Below are positions 1-8,676 of a DNA stretch of 64,000 nt, in pieces. The position numbers and the translations under genes were made by a program. The notes below the pieces were generated by a model, which made no database searches, was not told the origin of the DNA, and saw only the letters and a program-made list of their open reading frames with translations. The stretch is from positions 1-64,000 of the forward strand of contig NZ_JAAMPF010000002.1 in NCBI RefSeq assembly GCF_011074795.1. The letters run 5' to 3'. Positions within the stretch are counted from its first letter, which is position 1; each line of letters starts with the position of its first letter. Source of the stretch: Marinobacter salicampi. Its GTDB lineage: Bacteria > Pseudomonadota > Gammaproteobacteria > Pseudomonadales > Oleiphilaceae.

Positions 1-63
1 TGGGTTCTGGGTTCTGGGTTCTGGGTTCTGGGTTCTGGGTTCTGGGTTCTGGGTTCTGGGTTC
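1..63. repeat. Heptanucleotide tandem repeat (9 copies)
   Basis: The unit TGGGTTC is repeated nine times without error, and the array is cut by the window edge, so the true copy number is unknown. The first base after the array breaks the pattern (TTCCAG). It lies just downstream of the GFA gene on the minus strand. No open frame in the window uses it. Perfect 7-bp arrays are prone to slippage and would shift frame if they lay inside a gene to the left. Confidence 0.95.
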
Positions 64-93
64 CAGTTTCCGGTCGGCAGGTCCACAGACCGG

Positions 94-507
94 TCAGTGC
101 GGGTCGTTGGTCCGCTCCAGCTTGTCATATTGGGGAATGGCGTCGGTAATTTCGAACCAGTCGGATTTTGAGCCCACAAAAACATGGGCTGCAGGCGATT
201 TGTTGAGTGGCTCGTTGATAAGGCCGGTACGCACCCTGAGGATGCCCGGAATGGCATCGACCCGGCTGTAAAGCGAACTGCCACAGACAGAACAGAAAGC
301 ACGGAACTTGCCCGGCCGGGATTCGTATTCCCGGATCAGCTCGGTGCCGGCCAGCCACTGCCAGTGAACCTTCTGGGCCGGGGCACTGGCAGAAAATGCA
401 CTGCCATGAACACGGCGGCATTGACTGCAGTGACACAGCGCTATGGGCCCCAGCGGGCCCTGATAGGTAAATGTTACGCCACCGCACAGGCACTGACCTG
501 TCAGCAT
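94..507 (-). CDS. GFA / CENP-V family zinc-binding protein
   Basis: A 137-residue protein of the GFA family (glutathione-dependent formaldehyde-activating enzyme-like), a small beta fold that binds zinc through paired cysteines. Visible Cys pairs are CLCGG near the N-terminus, then CHCSQC, and a later CSVCGS. This is the usual family pattern. The start is placed at MLTGQCLCGG because the motif normally lies within ten residues of the start; an upstream in-frame start would add 12 residues with no counterpart in the family. It follows the MDR gene on the same strand after a 63-bp gap. Few GFA members have a proven substrate, so the exact role is open. Confidence 0.88.
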   Translation of the reverse strand: MLTGQCLCGGVTFTYQGPLGPIALCHCSQCRRVHGSAFSASAPAQKVHWQWLAGTELIREYESRPGKFRAFCSVCGSSLYSRVDAIPGILRVRTGLINEPLNKSPAAHVFVGSKSDWFEITDAIPQYDKLERTNDPH

Positions 508-570
508 GGTTCTTCTCCGGTCTGATGGGCAGGCGGCGCCCATGAGGGGCCTGGTGCGGCCCGGTACGAC

Positions 571-1560
571 TCAGTCGTGCCGGGGCACCACGAGGATCTT
601 GCCGTCTCGCTCGCCGGCGGCTGCGGCCGCCACTGCATCCTTGATTTGAGCCACATCATACTCGCCTGCGACCCTGGCCTGAAGCTTACCGGTGGCAATC
701 AGCTTGGTGAGTTGGCCAAAGACATTCATCTGGTCTTCCTGGCTGGCATTTTCAAACCACTTGGCCAGCCAGAACCCTTTTACCGTTACGTTCCTGAATA
801 CGATATTGCGGGGTGAAACGTGACAGGGCTCTCCGCTCATCATGCCGTAGTTCACCAGCGTGCCACCCTCGGCGAGACAATCCGCGATCTGGTCTGTGGA
901 CGGGCCGCCAACGGCATCGATAGCCAGCTTCACCTGGCCGCTGCCAATGGCTTCCCGCACCCGCTTGTGCAGATCGGGGCCGTCGACCAGCACCACTTCC
1001 CCGCCCTGGGCCTTGACGCTCTCGATGGCAGACTCACGGCGAACCACATTAACTGTGTTGAAGCCCTTTATCTTTGCCAACTGGATCAGGTAACCACCGA
1101 CTCCGGAGTTGGCGGCATTCTGGATTACCCAGTCGCCGGGCTTCAGATCGACAAACTCGGAGAGCATCAGCATCGCGGTAGGCGGATTGATCGTCATCAT
1201 GGAAAGCTGGCGCGGGTCCGCTTCGTTCGGCAGGGGCACAAGCTTTCGGGCCTCGGCAACCACATGACTTGCCCAGGTTCCAATACCCACCGGCAACAGC
1301 ACCGTCTGGCCCACCTCAGGGCCTTTGGTGCCAGCACCAACCGCCGCAACGCGACCCACACCTTCGTTGCCGCCCACCGCCGGCAGCGACGGTAACATGC
1401 CATACTCTCCGGTCAGCGTCAGAACATCGGAGGGATTGATCGGCGATGCCAGTACTTCTACCAGTGCCTCTCCCTGTTTAAGTTCCGGCAATTCAGACTC
1501 AACCGCCTCGATATGCTCCTGGGGCACTGGCCCCCGCTTGTCGTACTGGGCTCTTAGCAT
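571..1560 (-). CDS. MECR/ETR-like medium-chain reductase (NADPH-dependent trans-2-enoyl thioester reductase or quinone oxidoreductase)
   Basis: A member of the medium-chain dehydrogenase/reductase superfamily without the zinc-ligand pattern. The stretches PAVGGNEGVG and VIQNAANSGVG match the mitochondrial enoyl-ACP/CoA reductase (MECR/Etr1) subgroup closely. The second holds the NADP-binding glycine-rich turn. It probably reduces a trans-2-enoyl thioester with NADPH; a quinone reductase activity is the alternative. Three ATG codons stand in a row (1566, 1563, 1560) after the ribosome site GGGAG; the third gives good spacing and the family-like start MLRAQYDK. A longer in-frame extension upstream lacks homologous character. 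GFA follows on the same strand. Confidence 0.85.
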   Translation of the reverse strand: MLRAQYDKRGPVPQEHIEAVESELPELKQGEALVEVLASPINPSDVLTLTGEYGMLPSLPAVGGNEGVGRVAAVGAGTKGPEVGQTVLLPVGIGTWASHVVAEARKLVPLPNEADPRQLSMMTINPPTAMLMLSEFVDLKPGDWVIQNAANSGVGGYLIQLAKIKGFNTVNVVRRESAIESVKAQGGEVVLVDGPDLHKRVREAIGSGQVKLAIDAVGGPSTDQIADCLAEGGTLVNYGMMSGEPCHVSPRNIVFRNVTVKGFWLAKWFENASQEDQMNVFGQLTKLIATGKLQARVAGEYDVAQIKDAVAAAAAGERDGKILVVPRHD

Positions 1561-1566
1561 CATCAT

Positions 1567-1905
1567 CAACTCCCTATCTATCGGAACTCGCCGGAAACCG
1601 ACTCCCGTCGGAAGGCTCCCGCGGCCTCGGCTCGAGCATATTATTGGATAGCTCCAGCATAAAGGCTCCAGACGATTCACAACAGGGTCAAAACCGTCAG
1701 CTCTGCAGTGAAGCGCGCCAATGTTATGCAGGCATAAAGTGGCTGCTTTCGCAGGAGTTATTCAACACCTGTCAAATCCGACGACCCTTGAAGTGGGGGG
1801 CGCAGGGCGCCAACGTATAGGATCATTATCATTCCCCTTTGACTCACAGACCTGTTGACCATTGTCCCAGGGCTCGTGAATACTGATCTTTCAGGAGAGC
1901 TTGCC
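1567..1905. other. Divergent intergenic region, MDR gene / dkgB
   Basis: About 340 bases between two divergent genes, which must hold both promoters. I see no convincing -35/-10 pair, no strong hairpin and no credible small gene. A TTGACC hexamer at about 1855 has a poor -10 partner and would put the transcript start inside the ribosome site. Confidence 0.5.
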
Positions 1906-2715
1906 ATGACCTTCAAAGAATTACCGCGTATCGGCATGGGTACTTTCCGGCTCAAGGGCGACGATGCCCGGGAAGCCGTCAAAAGTGCGCTGTCACTGGG
2001 CTATCGCCACATCGACACCGCCCAGATGTACGACAATGAGGCGGCTGTTGGTGACGGTATCACCTCCAGCGGCATTCCCCGTCGGGACATTTTTCTGACC
2101 ACCAAGGTCTGGTTCGACAACCTCAGGGCCAGTGACCTTATCAATAGCCTGAAGCAGAGCACTGAGCGGCTGAAAACCGATCATGTCGACCTCGCCCTCA
2201 TCCACTGGCCGTCCCCTGACGACGAAGTGCCGATGAGCGAGTATCTGACAGCGCTGCGGGATGCCCAGCGGGAAGGCCTGACCGAGCATATCGGCATTTC
2301 CAACTTCACCTGTGCCCAGATGGACCAGGCCAGGGACATCCTGAAAGACACGCCCATACTTACCAATCAGGTGGAGGTGCACCCCTTTCTCGCCAATCGC
2401 AAAGTGGTGGATCACGCACACAAACTCGGTATTACGGTGACCGGCTATATGCCACTGGCCGTGGGAAAGGTCATGCAGGATGAGACCCTGCAGCGGATTG
2501 GCCGCGACCACAATGCCAGCCCGGCGCAGATCGCCATCGCGTGGATAGCGAGCCGGGGAATCGTGCCTATTCCCTCTTCCACTCGCCCTGAGCACCAGAA
2601 AGCCAATCTCGAGGCACTGGATATCCGTCTGAGCCCAGAAGAAATAGCCGCCATTGCTAAACTGGACCGCAACGAGCGTATTGCTGACACCGATTTCGCT
2701 CCAGCCTGGGACTGA
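1906..2715 (+). CDS. dkgB: Aldo/keto reductase, 2,5-diketo-D-gluconate reductase B type
   Basis: A 269-residue cytosolic aldo/keto reductase that follows E. coli DkgB along its whole length, for example LGYRHIDTAQMYDNEAAVG, LIHWPSP and GISNFT. The catalytic tetrad is visible: Asp in HIDTA, Tyr in QMYDNE, Lys in TTKVW and His in LIHWP. DkgB-type enzymes reduce aldehydes such as methylglyoxal and 2,5-diketogluconate with NADPH. The ATG at 1906 follows the ribosome site AGGAGAG at a good distance; in-frame codons upstream are unlikely starts. It converges with the DUF6064 gene, with an 18-bp gap. Confidence 0.92.
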   Translation: MTFKELPRIGMGTFRLKGDDAREAVKSALSLGYRHIDTAQMYDNEAAVGDGITSSGIPRRDIFLTTKVWFDNLRASDLINSLKQSTERLKTDHVDLALIHWPSPDDEVPMSEYLTALRDAQREGLTEHIGISNFTCAQMDQARDILKDTPILTNQVEVHPFLANRKVVDHAHKLGITVTGYMPLAVGKVMQDETLQRIGRDHNASPAQIAIAWIASRGIVPIPSSTRPEHQKANLEALDIRLSPEEIAAIAKLDRNERIADTDFAPAWD

Positions 2716-2733
2716 GAATGGCCCTGGCTGACA

Positions 2734-3405
2734 TCAGCCAGGTTCCGACCACGAGGGCAGGAACAGCAATACCAGGCCAGCGACGAGACCAAGTGCCGGC
2801 ACCACCATGAGTCCGGCTGTCTCCAGCGCAAGCAGGGTAGCGGCACTGAAAAAACACCAGCCCAGGGGCAGGAGCAATAGCAGCCAGCGAACCCGACGGT
2901 GCACCAGAAGCAGGACCGGGAGTGTTGCCACCACAGTGACATCGGGAGTCATGGCAAACAGGGACAGCGCCTGCCAGCTGTCAGCAGCGCTGGCGGTAAG
3001 CCAGGGCAACCCCAACAGGCACAGCAGCCACAGCAGCCAGAGAATGCCTGCCCTGGCGCCTCCTGATGGCCAACGACCCACCGGATGCCACCAGCCTGCC
3101 ACCGCCCCGATCAGCATGGCCTGGGCTACGAAGCCATAAGCAAAGTAGGTAACAGGCCAGTTGATGGGACTGTAATACTCCAGCAGGAACCCCAGACCCG
3201 TGTATATCCAGGCCAGAGCCAGCAGGACAATGGCCACGTGGCGAAACAGCGGCAGCGGACGGCTGAGCAGAAAAGGAATGGCCAGGCCCCCCAGCAGGGC
3301 AAGCAGATGCAGGGGCCAGGCCGCCTCATTGAACCGGCTGAACAGTCGCAGGTAGACCTCGGGTGTGAACATGACCAGATCAGCCAATGAGTAGTCCCAG
3401 CGCAT
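2734..3405 (-). CDS. DUF6064-like integral membrane protein
   Basis: A 223-residue protein made mostly of hydrophobic helices, about seven by eye, starting near residue 30 with LHLLALLGGLAIPFLL. The N-terminal pattern (FTPEVYLRLFSRFNEAAWP) fits the DUF6064 family, whose function is unknown; the assignment is from memory of the family. Its ATG lies 4 bases after the stop of the upstream Tat-exported aldo/keto reductase, so the two are almost certainly co-transcribed and perhaps translationally coupled. An exported reductase next to a polytopic membrane partner suggests a shared envelope redox role, but nothing proves it. Confidence 0.72.
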   Translation of the reverse strand: MRWDYSLADLVMFTPEVYLRLFSRFNEAAWPLHLLALLGGLAIPFLLSRPLPLFRHVAIVLLALAWIYTGLGFLLEYYSPINWPVTYFAYGFVAQAMLIGAVAGWWHPVGRWPSGGARAGILWLLWLLCLLGLPWLTASAADSWQALSLFAMTPDVTVVATLPVLLLVHRRVRWLLLLLPLGWCFFSAATLLALETAGLMVVPALGLVAGLVLLFLPSWSEPG

Positions 3406-3409
3406 GGAT

Positions 3410-4342
3410 TCAGAGCTCCTCCAGGTACCTTATCATCTCGCTTCGTTGCCCCGGGTCGGGCAAGGCTCCGAACTGCGCCCCCATATTCTCCTGCATGTGC
3501 TCAACCTGGGTTGTTGCCGGAATAGCACAGGTCACGGCAGGATGGGAGACGATAAACTTGAGGAAGTATTCAGCCCAATTCTCACAACCAGCATCGCCAG
3601 CCCAGGAGGGCAGAGGCTGGCCCTGGAACCGGTCGAACAGCCGACCACCCTGGAACGGCCGGTTGGCAATCACCGCAATACCCCGCTCCTGTGCCAGAGG
3701 TAACAGACGCTCTTCCGCCCAGCGATCAAGCACGTTGTAGGTGAGCTGGACAAAATCCAGGGGCTCGCGCTCCATGATGTCCTCAAACTCCTGCAGGCGA
3801 CGACCGTGGGAGGTGGTTATGCCGATGTAACGCACCTCGCCCCTCTCCTTCATGGTTTTCAGGGTTTCCAGGTGGGCCTGCCAGTTGACCAGGTTATGGA
3901 CCTGAAGCAGGTCAAAGCGCTCGACACCCCAAAGCTGGCGGGACTCTTTGGCCTGCTTGACGCCCTCCTCGGTGTCCGAGGTCCAGATTTTAGTCGCGGC
4001 GAACAGCTCGTCGTCCCGACCAAGCTTTGACAATGCTTTTCCAAGGGCAAGCTCGGCCGTTCCGTACATGGGGGATGAATCGATCACCGTACCCTGATAC
4101 TCAAAGAACGTCTTGAGCACCTGTGCGCGCTGGGTCAGCAGCTTCTCGTCACGGCCCACGTTGAACGTGCGCCAGGTACCCATCCCTATAACGGGCAGCT
4201 GCTCCCCCGAGCCGGGAATAGGCCTGGTAATGGGTTCTGAGCGTTGATGCTGGCTGGCAATACCCAGCACCGGCATCTGGCTCACGAGACTGACGGTGGC
4301 GAGACCGCCGAGAAAATGGCGACGGCTGATCCTGTTGGCCAT
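3410..4342 (-). CDS. Tat-exported aldo/keto reductase
   Basis: A 310-residue aldo/keto reductase with a twin-arginine signal: SRRHFLGG at residues 5-12, followed by a hydrophobic stretch and a likely cleavage near residue 30. The mature domain keeps the tetrad: Asp and Tyr in VIDSSPMYG, Lys in AATKIW, His in LQVHNL. The Tat signal implies that the protein is folded with its nicotinamide cofactor before export to the periplasm. The ATG follows AGGGAG. It heads a tight pair with the DUF6064 membrane gene. The substrate is unknown. Confidence 0.87.
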   Translation of the reverse strand: MANRISRRHFLGGLATVSLVSQMPVLGIASQHQRSEPITRPIPGSGEQLPVIGMGTWRTFNVGRDEKLLTQRAQVLKTFFEYQGTVIDSSPMYGTAELALGKALSKLGRDDELFAATKIWTSDTEEGVKQAKESRQLWGVERFDLLQVHNLVNWQAHLETLKTMKERGEVRYIGITTSHGRRLQEFEDIMEREPLDFVQLTYNVLDRWAEERLLPLAQERGIAVIANRPFQGGRLFDRFQGQPLPSWAGDAGCENWAEYFLKFIVSHPAVTCAIPATTQVEHMQENMGAQFGALPDPGQRSEMIRYLEEL

Positions 4343-4461
4343 GGGCCGGCTCCCTGATCGATTGCTTTATTCCTGCCTACAACCTACCAAAAGCGTACCC
4401 GGGCGTCAGTTCCTGGTTCGTTCTCTATATTACCTGTCAGCGATCGCGATCTGCCTTGCCC

Positions 4462-5235
4462 TCAGACTGTGTACTGACGGTCAAGATAGCGCAGGATCCG
4501 GCTGGATTCGAACAGAGCTTCGCCGCTGTTGGGGTCTTCCAGATAGGGCACCTGAACCCGGCCGTGCCGGGCAAAAAACGCCGCCCGTTTACCTCCGGGA
4601 CGCGGAGTATAGGGTCCGGGTTTGAGTCGTTGCTTTGCCGGCCCGATCTCGGTCCAGTGCTCCTTGCCCAGGTTGTGGAGGGTATAGGGAAGCTCCAGCT
4701 CGCATAACCGTTCCCGCACCAGCCGGGAAAAGGGGCTGCCTTCAAAGCTCCAGAGACGCAGCGTCTGCTCCGGTTTCAACGAAGGCGTAGCGCGAAGCCC
4801 CCTCAGACCACTGACAGCTGAGGCCATGGAACCGGTCACAGGCTGATAAATGCGGCTTTTATAGTAGCCGGGCACCCTACCCTTGCCGTAGTGCTGAAAA
4901 AGATAGGCAACAATGTCGCTGGACTCGTAGAGTTTTTCTCCGGTGTTCTCATCCATGAGCAGGGGAAACTGGGCCTTGCCCCCGAGGGCCACGGCCTCAT
5001 CGCGAAAACGTCGTCCGCCCTTGGGACACGGACGGATATCCGCATCAAGGTGAAGCGCCGTCAGGACCTCTCTCACCCGACGGCAGTAGGGGCACCCTTC
5101 CATATCGTAAAGAACCAGAACCTTTTCAGGGCGGGTCGCAGCCTTTACGACCAGGCAACCGCGCCAGCCGCTCAGGGTCGAGGTTGTCACAGACTCGAGC
5201 AGGTTCAGGTTAAAAAGCAGGGCATTAGACATCAT
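4462..5235 (-). CDS. Tandem glutaredoxin/GST-N domain protein
   Basis: A 257-residue protein with two consecutive thioredoxin-fold domains of GST-N/glutaredoxin type. Domain 1 (about residues 38-115) has a CPYC redox motif at 48-51 and ends with a pattern like ENTGEKLYESSDIVAYL. Domain 2 (about 165-257) begins LWSFEGSPFSRLVRERL, has lost both active cysteines (SPFS) and ends DPNSGEALFESSRILRYL. The two halves are therefore an internal duplication with one redox-active and one inactive copy. No GST all-helical C-terminal domain is present. An AGAGG ribosome site precedes two adjacent ATGs. Proteins like this are usually annotated as glutathione S-transferase N-terminal domain proteins. Confidence 0.85.
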   Translation of the reverse strand: MMSNALLFNLNLLESVTTSTLSGWRGCLVVKAATRPEKVLVLYDMEGCPYCRRVREVLTALHLDADIRPCPKGGRRFRDEAVALGGKAQFPLLMDENTGEKLYESSDIVAYLFQHYGKGRVPGYYKSRIYQPVTGSMASAVSGLRGLRATPSLKPEQTLRLWSFEGSPFSRLVRERLCELELPYTLHNLGKEHWTEIGPAKQRLKPGPYTPRPGGKRAAFFARHGRVQVPYLEDPNSGEALFESSRILRYLDRQYTV

Positions 5236-5542
5236 TTGGCCTCTGGTAAGGAAAGTTAAACCATCTAGAAAGCCATGATACCCCTAAAGCGCGGGGTCAC
5301 GATGGCCGCCGCGCCACAGGGATTTGGCTAAAAGGTGAATCGGCTCACGATCCTTTTGTAAACAGAGGCAAGTCTAAGCCCTTGATAACCAATGAGCGCT
5401 TACACCGTGTCACAAAAACCCTGTAGAAACAGTGTCTGTACTGGCAGTTTTTAACGTCATGTAGAGCTTTCCCACATAGTCTGGATAATGAATATGAGCT
5501 ATCGTTAATGAATCTGTCGCGCCTCCCTGGATTACTCCGCTT
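5236..5542. other. Divergent intergenic region, GST-like gene / dacB
   Basis: About 307 bases between divergent genes. It is AT-richer than the surroundings towards dacB. I see no RNA gene and no convincing promoter or operator. A possible minus-strand frame (5410-5679) overlaps dacB and has no recognizable content. Confidence 0.45.
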
Positions 5543-7090
5543 ATGTCGTCACGCTTCCCCCGATTTCTGGCTTGCATGCAGTCCCGCAGGTTCCTGGCGT
5601 GTGTACTGACACCTGCTCTGGCAATGACATTGGCTGCGGCGGTACCCTCCGTATCAGCGGCTGCGCCGGAAAAGACCAAGACCTGGAGCGGCCAGATGCT
5701 GGCCTACGCCACCGAATCGCTGTCAGACCGGGAGGGCCTCAGCATCGCGGCCATCCCTCTGAACGGGCCCGGGATCGAGCAGTACATCAATGCTGACAAG
5801 CCCATGAACCCCGGCTCCATCATGAAGCTGATCACCACCTACGCAGCGCTTGAGATCCTGGGGCCCACCTTTCAGTGGGATACCCGTTTTTACACCGATG
5901 GCACGCTCAACGGCAGCACCCTTGAGGGCAACCTCTATGTAAAATTTGGCGGAGATCCCAAGCTCACAGTGGAGCGGCTCTGGAGCGTCATCCGTGAATT
6001 GCGCGGCATGGGCCTGGACACCATCACCGGTGACCTTGTGCTTGACGGTAACTACTTCCAGTTACCGGAGGGCCTACCCCTATTCGAAGACAACGGCAAC
6101 AATCCTTACGCGCCGTTTCTGGTGGAGCCGTCGGGGTACCTCACCAACCTGAACCTGCAACACTTCGAAGTAAGAGCCGATGAGCGTGGCACCCAGGCCT
6201 GGAGCACTCCGGCGCTTGAGCAGGTAGTCATCGATAACCGTGTCATCGCGACCGAGGCGGGTCAGTGCCCGGCCCGTCGCAACTTCACCTGGAAACCGAT
6301 CTTCCATGATGACGGCCGCGTGACTGTTCGGGTAGAAGGCCGGCTGGCCCAGGGTTGCCGGACCGCCGCCTATTTTTCGCTCCTGCCTCACAAGGACTAC
6401 AGCGCCGCCGCCATCAGCTCGGTCTGGAAAGAACTCGGGGGCACCCTGGAAGGCGGGTACCGTTTTGACAGCACCCCTGACGATGCCCGCCTGATGATGG
6501 TCACAAGCTCCCCTGACCTGGTTACCATGGTGCGTGACATCAACAAGTGGAGCAGCAATGTGATGGCGCGCCAGCTCCTGCTGACCATGGGCGCAGAAAA
6601 CCGCCTGCCCGATGAAGAGGATGACCGCGTCGCTGGCATTCGAGTGGTCTACGAATGGCTGGAAGCCAAAGGGATCAACACCGCCGGAATGGTACTGGAT
6701 AACGGCGCCGGCCTGTCCCGTTACGAGCGCATCACCACTCGCCAGACTGCCCGCATTCTCCAGTACGCCTGGAACAGCCCCTTTGCGGCCGACCTGCAGT
6801 CATCCATGCCGTTGATTGCCATGGACGGAACCATGGTGAGGCGCCTGCGCAACACGGCGCTCAAGGGCGAAGGCCGGATCAAAACCGGTTACCTGGAAGA
6901 CGTGCGCTCGATCGCGGGCTTTACCCGGGACGAGTCCGAAACCAGCTGGGTCATTGTCGGCATCGTGAACCACTCCCCGGCCTGGAACGGCCAGGCCCTT
7001 CTGGACCGGGTGCTGTATTCGCTTTATTACAACCCACCCATGGGCACGTCCCTGTCCCAGGGCCCGGCCTCTGGCTCAACGGTTCAGTAG
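5543..7090 (+). CDS. dacB: D-alanyl-D-alanine carboxypeptidase/endopeptidase (PBP4)
   Basis: A 515-residue class C low-molecular-mass penicillin-binding protein. It trims stem peptides and cleaves cross-links of peptidoglycan in the periplasm. The three active-site boxes are present: SIMK at 92-95 (nucleophile Ser92, Lys95), SSN in KWSSNVMARQ, and KTG in RIKTGYLEDV. A signal peptide runs to about residue 40 (ACVLTPALAMTLAAAVPSVSA region). The spacing between the first two boxes is large, as expected for the PBP4 insertion domains. Internal ATGs at 5576 and 5624 could also start the signal peptide. It is transcribed alone. Confidence 0.95.
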   Translation: MSSRFPRFLACMQSRRFLACVLTPALAMTLAAAVPSVSAAAPEKTKTWSGQMLAYATESLSDREGLSIAAIPLNGPGIEQYINADKPMNPGSIMKLITTYAALEILGPTFQWDTRFYTDGTLNGSTLEGNLYVKFGGDPKLTVERLWSVIRELRGMGLDTITGDLVLDGNYFQLPEGLPLFEDNGNNPYAPFLVEPSGYLTNLNLQHFEVRADERGTQAWSTPALEQVVIDNRVIATEAGQCPARRNFTWKPIFHDDGRVTVRVEGRLAQGCRTAAYFSLLPHKDYSAAAISSVWKELGGTLEGGYRFDSTPDDARLMMVTSSPDLVTMVRDINKWSSNVMARQLLLTMGAENRLPDEEDDRVAGIRVVYEWLEAKGINTAGMVLDNGAGLSRYERITTRQTARILQYAWNSPFAADLQSSMPLIAMDGTMVRRLRNTALKGEGRIKTGYLEDVRSIAGFTRDESETSWVIVGIVNHSPAWNGQALLDRVLYSLYYNPPMGTSLSQGPASGSTVQ

Positions 7091-7122
7091 CCGTATTGCC
7101 GAGAGCTTTTACGGCAGGCAGA

Positions 7123-7893
7123 TCAGACGGTGAGGTAACCGCCGTCTACATTGATGCAGGTGCCCGTGGTATAGCTTGAGGCACCGGAAACAAGGTACAG
7201 GACCGTGCCGGCCATCTCGGCCGGGTCCGCCATCCGGTGCATCGGTATGTGGGTCAGGGCCTGTTTCTTGATGCTCTCATTGGTGGTCAGGGCGCTGGCG
7301 AACTTGGTGTCGGTCAGGCCCGGCAGCAAGGCATTGACCCGGATGTTCTGCTGACCCAGTTCCTTGGCGAAAGCCTTGGTCATGGAAATGACCGCCGCCT
7401 TGGTTACTGAATAGATACCCTGGAAATGCCCCGGCGCAACGCCGTTGACCGACGCCACGTTAACGATGGCGCCACCGCCATGCTTTTTCATTAGCCGCGC
7501 ACCACGGGCGCACATGAAGAAATAACCCCGGATGTTCACATCAACGGTTTTCTGGAATGCCCCCAAATCAGTGTCCTCAATAGGCCCGAAGTGAGGATTG
7601 GTAGCAGCGTTGTTGACCAGAATATCAAGGCGGCCATGGGTTTCCTCAATGTGCTTCCAGACCCCCTCTATCTGGTCCATTTCGCCAATATGACAGGCGT
7701 AGGCTTCAGCACTGCCGCCGGCGTCCCGGATGCTGCCGGCCACAGCCTCACAGCCATCGATCTTGCGGCTGCTGACAATCACGTGGGCACCATAATGGGC
7801 CAGGGTACGGGCCACACTTTCTCCGATACCACGGCTTGCGCCGGTGATCAGGGCGACTTTTCCGGACAGGTCAAACAGGTTGTTGCTGCTCAT
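7123..7893 (-). CDS. SDR family oxidoreductase
   Basis: A 256-residue classical short-chain dehydrogenase. Cofactor motif TGASRGIG lies near residue 16, the NNAA motif follows, and catalytic Ser (NVASVNG) and YSVTK are present. The start MSSNNLFDLSG follows a GGAG site; an upstream frame extension is not family-like. It is the last gene of the five-gene operon led by the acyl-CoA dehydrogenase (93-bp gap to the phosphatase gene). By context it may oxidize a 3-hydroxyacyl-CoA or related alcohol made upstream in the pathway. Confidence 0.9.
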   Translation of the reverse strand: MSSNNLFDLSGKVALITGASRGIGESVARTLAHYGAHVIVSSRKIDGCEAVAGSIRDAGGSAEAYACHIGEMDQIEGVWKHIEETHGRLDILVNNAATNPHFGPIEDTDLGAFQKTVDVNIRGYFFMCARGARLMKKHGGGAIVNVASVNGVAPGHFQGIYSVTKAAVISMTKAFAKELGQQNIRVNALLPGLTDTKFASALTTNESIKKQALTHIPMHRMADPAEMAGTVLYLVSGASSYTTGTCINVDGGYLTV

Positions 7894-7986
7894 GAAAAAA
7901 CTCCATGGTAGTGCCTGGCACCACCTTCGCGGTCGAAACCTCAAGGTGCTGAACAAAATTTACCAGGCGTAGGGACTCGTTAAGGA

Positions 7987-8676
7987 TTATCTGAAAGTCA
8001 CCAGATCAGGATCTTCTGCTTCCAGATGACTGTAATTATTGAAGACGGCCAGGCTGCGACGGGAGCCGGAGTACAATATCCGGGTCACACTGGTGTTGGC
8101 GATCACTTCGTTCAGTCCCAGGGCGCGCCGGTCGTCAAGGTCCAGCAGACTCTGAACCATCACCGAAATAGGCCCGCCTGAGGTGGCTACCAGCACATCC
8201 GAGCCATCGGCGTACTCAACCAGTTCATCCAATGCCCGTGTGACCCTCGCCTTGAAGCTTGGCCAGGTTTCCTCGTAATCGTTATCAAAGTCGCCACTGG
8301 CCCATCGTTTGACCGCGCTAATAAACGCTTCCTGAAAAGCCCGGGCAGGCTTGGGAAAGGCAGCAAGGTCTCTGGCCATAACGGTACGGTCAGCCCAGGC
8401 CGGGCGATAGCTTTTGATAACGGCGTTGTGGTCAAACTCATTGAAGCCGGCCACTGCCTGCATATCCGGCAGGGTACCGGCATAGCCACTGGCCATGGCC
8501 TCGACGGTTTCCCGGTGGCGTTCCATATTGCCACCGAACACCGCCCCGGGCGCGACCTTGCCTGACAGCCAGCGGCCCAGCACCCGGCCCTGCTCCCAGC
8601 CCTTTGGGGAAAGCTGGTCATAGTTTTCCTTGCCAAAACTGGCCTGGCCGTGACGGATCAGATACAGGGTGGCCAT
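7987..8676 (-). CDS. Histidine phosphatase family protein
   Basis: A 229-residue member of the histidine phosphatase (phosphoglycerate mutase-like) superfamily. The catalytic RHG motif is in YLIRHGQASFG near the N-terminus; a second arginine (MERHRET) and a late His are in the expected order. Its start codon overlaps the stop of the APH-like kinase by one base (TAATG), so kinase and phosphatase are translationally coupled. Enzymes of this family dephosphorylate small molecules or proteins; here the natural guess is a phosphorylated intermediate or by-product of the neighbouring kinase. Confidence 0.88.
   Translation of the reverse strand: MATLYLIRHGQASFGKENYDQLSPKGWEQGRVLGRWLSGKVAPGAVFGGNMERHRETVEAMASGYAGTLPDMQAVAGFNEFDHNAVIKSYRPAWADRTVMARDLAAFPKPARAFQEAFISAVKRWASGDFDNDYEETWPSFKARVTRALDELVEYADGSDVLVATSGGPISVMVQSLLDLDDRRALGLNEVIANTSVTRILYSGSRRSLAVFNNYSHLEAEDPDLVTFR

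Noticed and set aside
70..93. Hairpin CCGGTC/GACCGG right after the GFA stop as a terminator
   Set aside because: The stem is only 6 bp with a 12-base loop and has no T-run.
1855..1890. Sigma-70 promoter for dkgB (TTGACC with AATACT)
   Set aside because: The -10 is poor and the transcript start would fall on the ribosome-binding site.
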